NCBI GenBank assembly: GCA_046047495.1
Contig: JBJOHV010000034.1
Coordinates: 1 to 7,955, forward strand
Direction of reading: 5' to 3'
Length of the DNA: 7,955 bases
From: NORP240 sp046047495
GTDB taxonomy: Bacteria > Pseudomonadota > Gammaproteobacteria > Pseudomonadales > Pseudohongiellaceae
In this document: piece after piece, positions 6,012 to 7,955 of the stretch
Layout of the letters: each line of letters opens with the position of its first letter
Numbering within the stretch: position 1 is the stretch's first letter
The notes under the pieces: model-generated
Told to the model about the DNA's origin: nothing
Database searches by the model: none
The model's input: only the letters and a program-made list of their open reading frames with translations
Program-made: the position numbers and the translations under genes

Positions 6012-7955
6012 ATGCAAGTCACAGAAAATCCGGAAAACACCTCCGCCCGTTCACCGTTACCGGCTGTCACATTGCGATCGCTGCCCCAGCTGAATCTGAC
6101 CGGAGGGCGCGCTGCCCTGCTGGCCTATTTCGAAAACACCTGGTCACTGACGGAGCTGCTGTTTTCAGCCCTCAATTGCAAAGAAGCCTATTATGTCCGG
6201 CCCTATCACAAGACCCGTCATCCCCTGGTGTTCTACTTCGCCCATCCGGCCAGTCTGTACGTCAACAAACTCCTGGTCAGTGGCCTCATCAAGGAGCCGG
6301 TGAACAAGGATTTCGAATTGCTGTTTGAAACCGGTGTGGATGAAATGACCTGGGACGACCTGCACGAGGGTGAGCAGGATATCTGGCCGGAGCTGGATGA
6401 GGTCATCGCCTATCGCGAGCATGTCTACCGGCTGGTCAAGAATCTGCTCAAGTCCCATCCCGTGTTCGATCAACCCATCACCATGGACAGCCCCGGCTGG
6501 GCCATGGCAATGGCCTTCGAACACGAACGTATCCATCTTGAAACCTCCAGCGTGCTGATGCGGGAGCTGCCCGTGCACTACCTCACGCCGCCGCCGGGCT
6601 GGCCGGAGATGTTCGCAGTCCGCGCCACCGCAGACCACCGGCCGGTGGCCGGTACCGATTATCCCGCCGACAACCCCATGCTCAAGGTCAAGGCGGACAC
6701 CGTGACCCTGGGCAAGCCCCGGGACTGGCCCAGTTTCGGCTGGGACAACGAATACGGTGGGGAGCAGCGCCATGTGTCTGCTTTCAAGGCCAGCAAGTTC
6801 CTCATCAGCAATGGTGAGTTTTATCGGTTCGTTGCCGAGGGCGGTTATGAGAATGCCGATTTCTGGGGTCCCACGGGCTGGCGCTGGCGGCAGTTCCGCA
6901 ATGTGAAGTGGCCCACCTTCTGGGTGCAGGACGGCCCTGCCGGATCCCATCGCTATCGGCTGCGCACCACCTTTGAAGTGATCGACATGCAGTGGGACTG
7001 GCCGGCCATCGTCAACTATTACGAAGCCAAGGCGTATTGCGCCTGGTTGAGCGCCCGTAACGGCAAGCAGACTCCGTATCGTCTGCTCACCGAAGCCGAA
7101 CACCAGGCCATCCGAGAGCCATCCTGGCGTGCCGCAGCCAATTGGCAGGCTGGCGAGGATGCGCTGCTGAAACTGGATCCGGTTCTGAGCAACGACGGCG
7201 AAACAGTCAACCACAACCTTCGTTACGGGGCCGAGAGTCCTGTCGATGCCATGGCACCCAACAGCCTGGGATTTCACGACGTGTTGGGCAACGTCTGGCA
7301 ATGGTGCGAGGATGCGTTTCATCCCCTGCCGGGCTTCGAGATTCATCCCTATTACACCGACTTCAGCACACCCTGTTTCGATGGCGAACACCAGATGATC
7401 CTGGGCGGCTCCTTCATCAGCACCGGTGATGAAGCCAGTATCTGGTCACGTTTCCACTTCCGCCCCCACTTCTTCCAGCATGCCGGTTTCCGGGTGGTGC
7501 AGGGATCGGCGCTGGATCCGGCGGACAACAAGTATGAGAGCTCGGAGCTGGTTGATCAGTACCTGTTGTTCCATTTTGGCAGTGCTGCCGAGCAGCGGGA
7601 TGCAGGCATCCATGCCCGCCGACCCTTCCCCGACACCGGCAGTTTCGTCATCCATACGGTGGAATTGATGAACCGCTTCGCCGCCGGCAAGCAGTCGGCG
7701 CTGGACCTGGGTTGCGCAGTGGGTCGTGCCAGCTTCGAGCTGGCGCGGGACTTTGCCTCGGTGACGGGCCTGGATTTCAGCCGTGCCTTCATCCGCACGG
7801 CCAATCAGTTGAAAAGCTCAGGCAGCCAATCGTACCAGCGGCTGGAAACCGGCAGCTTCCAGACCCAGCTCACCGCCATCGTGGCGCCGGACATCGACCG
7901 AAACCGGGTCAGGTTCATCGAGGGTGATGCCTGCAAGCTGGGGGCTTCGGGTCTT
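6012..7955 (+). CDS. ovoA: OvoA: 5-histidylcysteine sulfoxide synthase fused to mercaptohistidine N-methyltransferase (3' end beyond window)
   Basis: OvoA is the non-haem iron enzyme of ovothiol synthesis. It joins cysteine to histidine with oxygen to give 5-histidylcysteine sulfoxide, and its C-terminal domain is the predicted N-methyltransferase acting after a separate PLP lyase has freed the thiol. The open frame runs 648 codons without a stop to the window edge. Domains in order: DinB-like iron-binding region (about 28-180) with His171 and His175 in EHERIHLE and a likely third ligand at His78 (FAHPAS), the EgtB/OvoA three-histidine pattern; FGE-sulfatase-like domain (about 225-497) with SKFLISNGEFYRF, NVWQWCED and GFRVV; and a Rossmann methyltransferase (from about 555) with motif I LDLGCAVGRASFELA and VTGLDFS. 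The methyltransferase domain separates OvoA from EgtB. Known OvoA proteins are near 700 residues or more, so a modest piece of the C-terminus is missing. The ATG at 6012 has AGGGAA 12 bases upstream, rather far, but no better start is seen. Confidence 0.94.
   Translation, partial: MQVTENPENTSARSPLPAVTLRSLPQLNLTGGRAALLAYFENTWSLTELLFSALNCKEAYYVRPYHKTRHPLVFYFAHPASLYVNKLLVSGLIKEPVNKDFELLFETGVDEMTWDDLHEGEQDIWPELDEVIAYREHVYRLVKNLLKSHPVFDQPITMDSPGWAMAMAFEHERIHLETSSVLMRELPVHYLTPPPGWPEMFAVRATADHRPVAGTDYPADNPMLKVKADTVTLGKPRDWPSFGWDNEYGGEQRHVSAFKASKFLISNGEFYRFVAEGGYENADFWGPTGWRWRQFRNVKWPTFWVQDGPAGSHRYRLRTTFEVIDMQWDWPAIVNYYEAKAYCAWLSARNGKQTPYRLLTEAEHQAIREPSWRAAANWQAGEDALLKLDPVLSNDGETVNHNLRYGAESPVDAMAPNSLGFHDVLGNVWQWCEDAFHPLPGFEIHPYYTDFSTPCFDGEHQMILGGSFISTGDEASIWSRFHFRPHFFQHAGFRVVQGSALDPADNKYESSELVDQYLLFHFGSAAEQRDAGIHARRPFPDTGSFVIHTVELMNRFAAGKQSALDLGCAVGRASFELARDFASVTGLDFSRAFIRTANQLKSSGSQSYQRLETGSFQTQLTAIVAPDIDRNRVRFIEGDACKLGASGL

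Noticed and set aside
6165..7391. A 408-codon open frame on the minus strand inside ovoA.
   Set aside because: It lies wholly antisense to a gene with clear domain motifs. The translation shows no recognisable motif, and long antisense frames are common in G+C-rich genes. Treated as a shadow.

Overview
The window is a compact, G+C-rich stretch of a bacterial chromosome, almost wholly coding. It holds eight protein genes, the first and last cut by the window edges. The proteins closely resemble gammaproteobacterial families: a proteobacterial Psd with an LGST cleavage site, a RhdA-type sulfurtransferase with a CQTHHR loop, RsgA, oligoribonuclease, QueG and a YbdL-type aminotransferase. The block rsgA / divergent orn / convergent queG, with psd close by, is a known gammaproteobacterial neighbourhood. 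Psd and a RhdA-like gene near rsgA recalls the Pseudomonas arrangement, here without motAB. I would place the host in the Gammaproteobacteria, outside the enterics, but cannot name a genus.

Layout. On the minus strand, read right to left from about 3000 to 1: rsgA, a two-domain rhodanese (rhdA-like), psd, and the 5' end of rpiA. The rhdA-like stop and the psd start share one base (TGATG), and psd and rpiA are 66 bp apart, so these genes probably form one transcription unit. A candidate internal promoter lies between rsgA and rhdA. On the plus strand orn (3104-3655) diverges from rsgA. It begins at GTG and has a good extended -10 promoter. It converges on queG so tightly that the two stop codons lie together in the heptamer TCAATGA. 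queG follows, 6 bp downstream, a YbdL-like PLP aminotransferase that most likely starts at a TTG with a good ribosome binding site. Divergent from that gene, across 149 bp, ovoA starts at 6012 and runs off the right edge.

Function. Most of the window is housekeeping: ribosome small-subunit maturation (RsgA), the end step of RNA decay (Orn), phosphatidylethanolamine synthesis (Psd), the pentose phosphate pathway (RpiA) and queuosine tRNA modification (QueG). The accessory element is ovoA, the iron enzyme that joins cysteine and histidine on the way to ovothiol, fused to its N-methyltransferase domain. The intergenic region before it holds a plausible sigma70-type promoter whose spacer contains a perfect 12-bp palindrome, so ovoA may be regulated there. 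The PLP aminotransferase across the divergent promoter is interesting because ovothiol synthesis needs a PLP-dependent lyase (OvoB), but its sequence looks like an ordinary methionine/aromatic aminotransferase.

I found no RNA genes, CRISPR arrays, insertion sequences or phage genes, and no gene-free stretch over 300 bp. I saw no clear evidence of a new biological system; the ovoA region is the part most worth following up.
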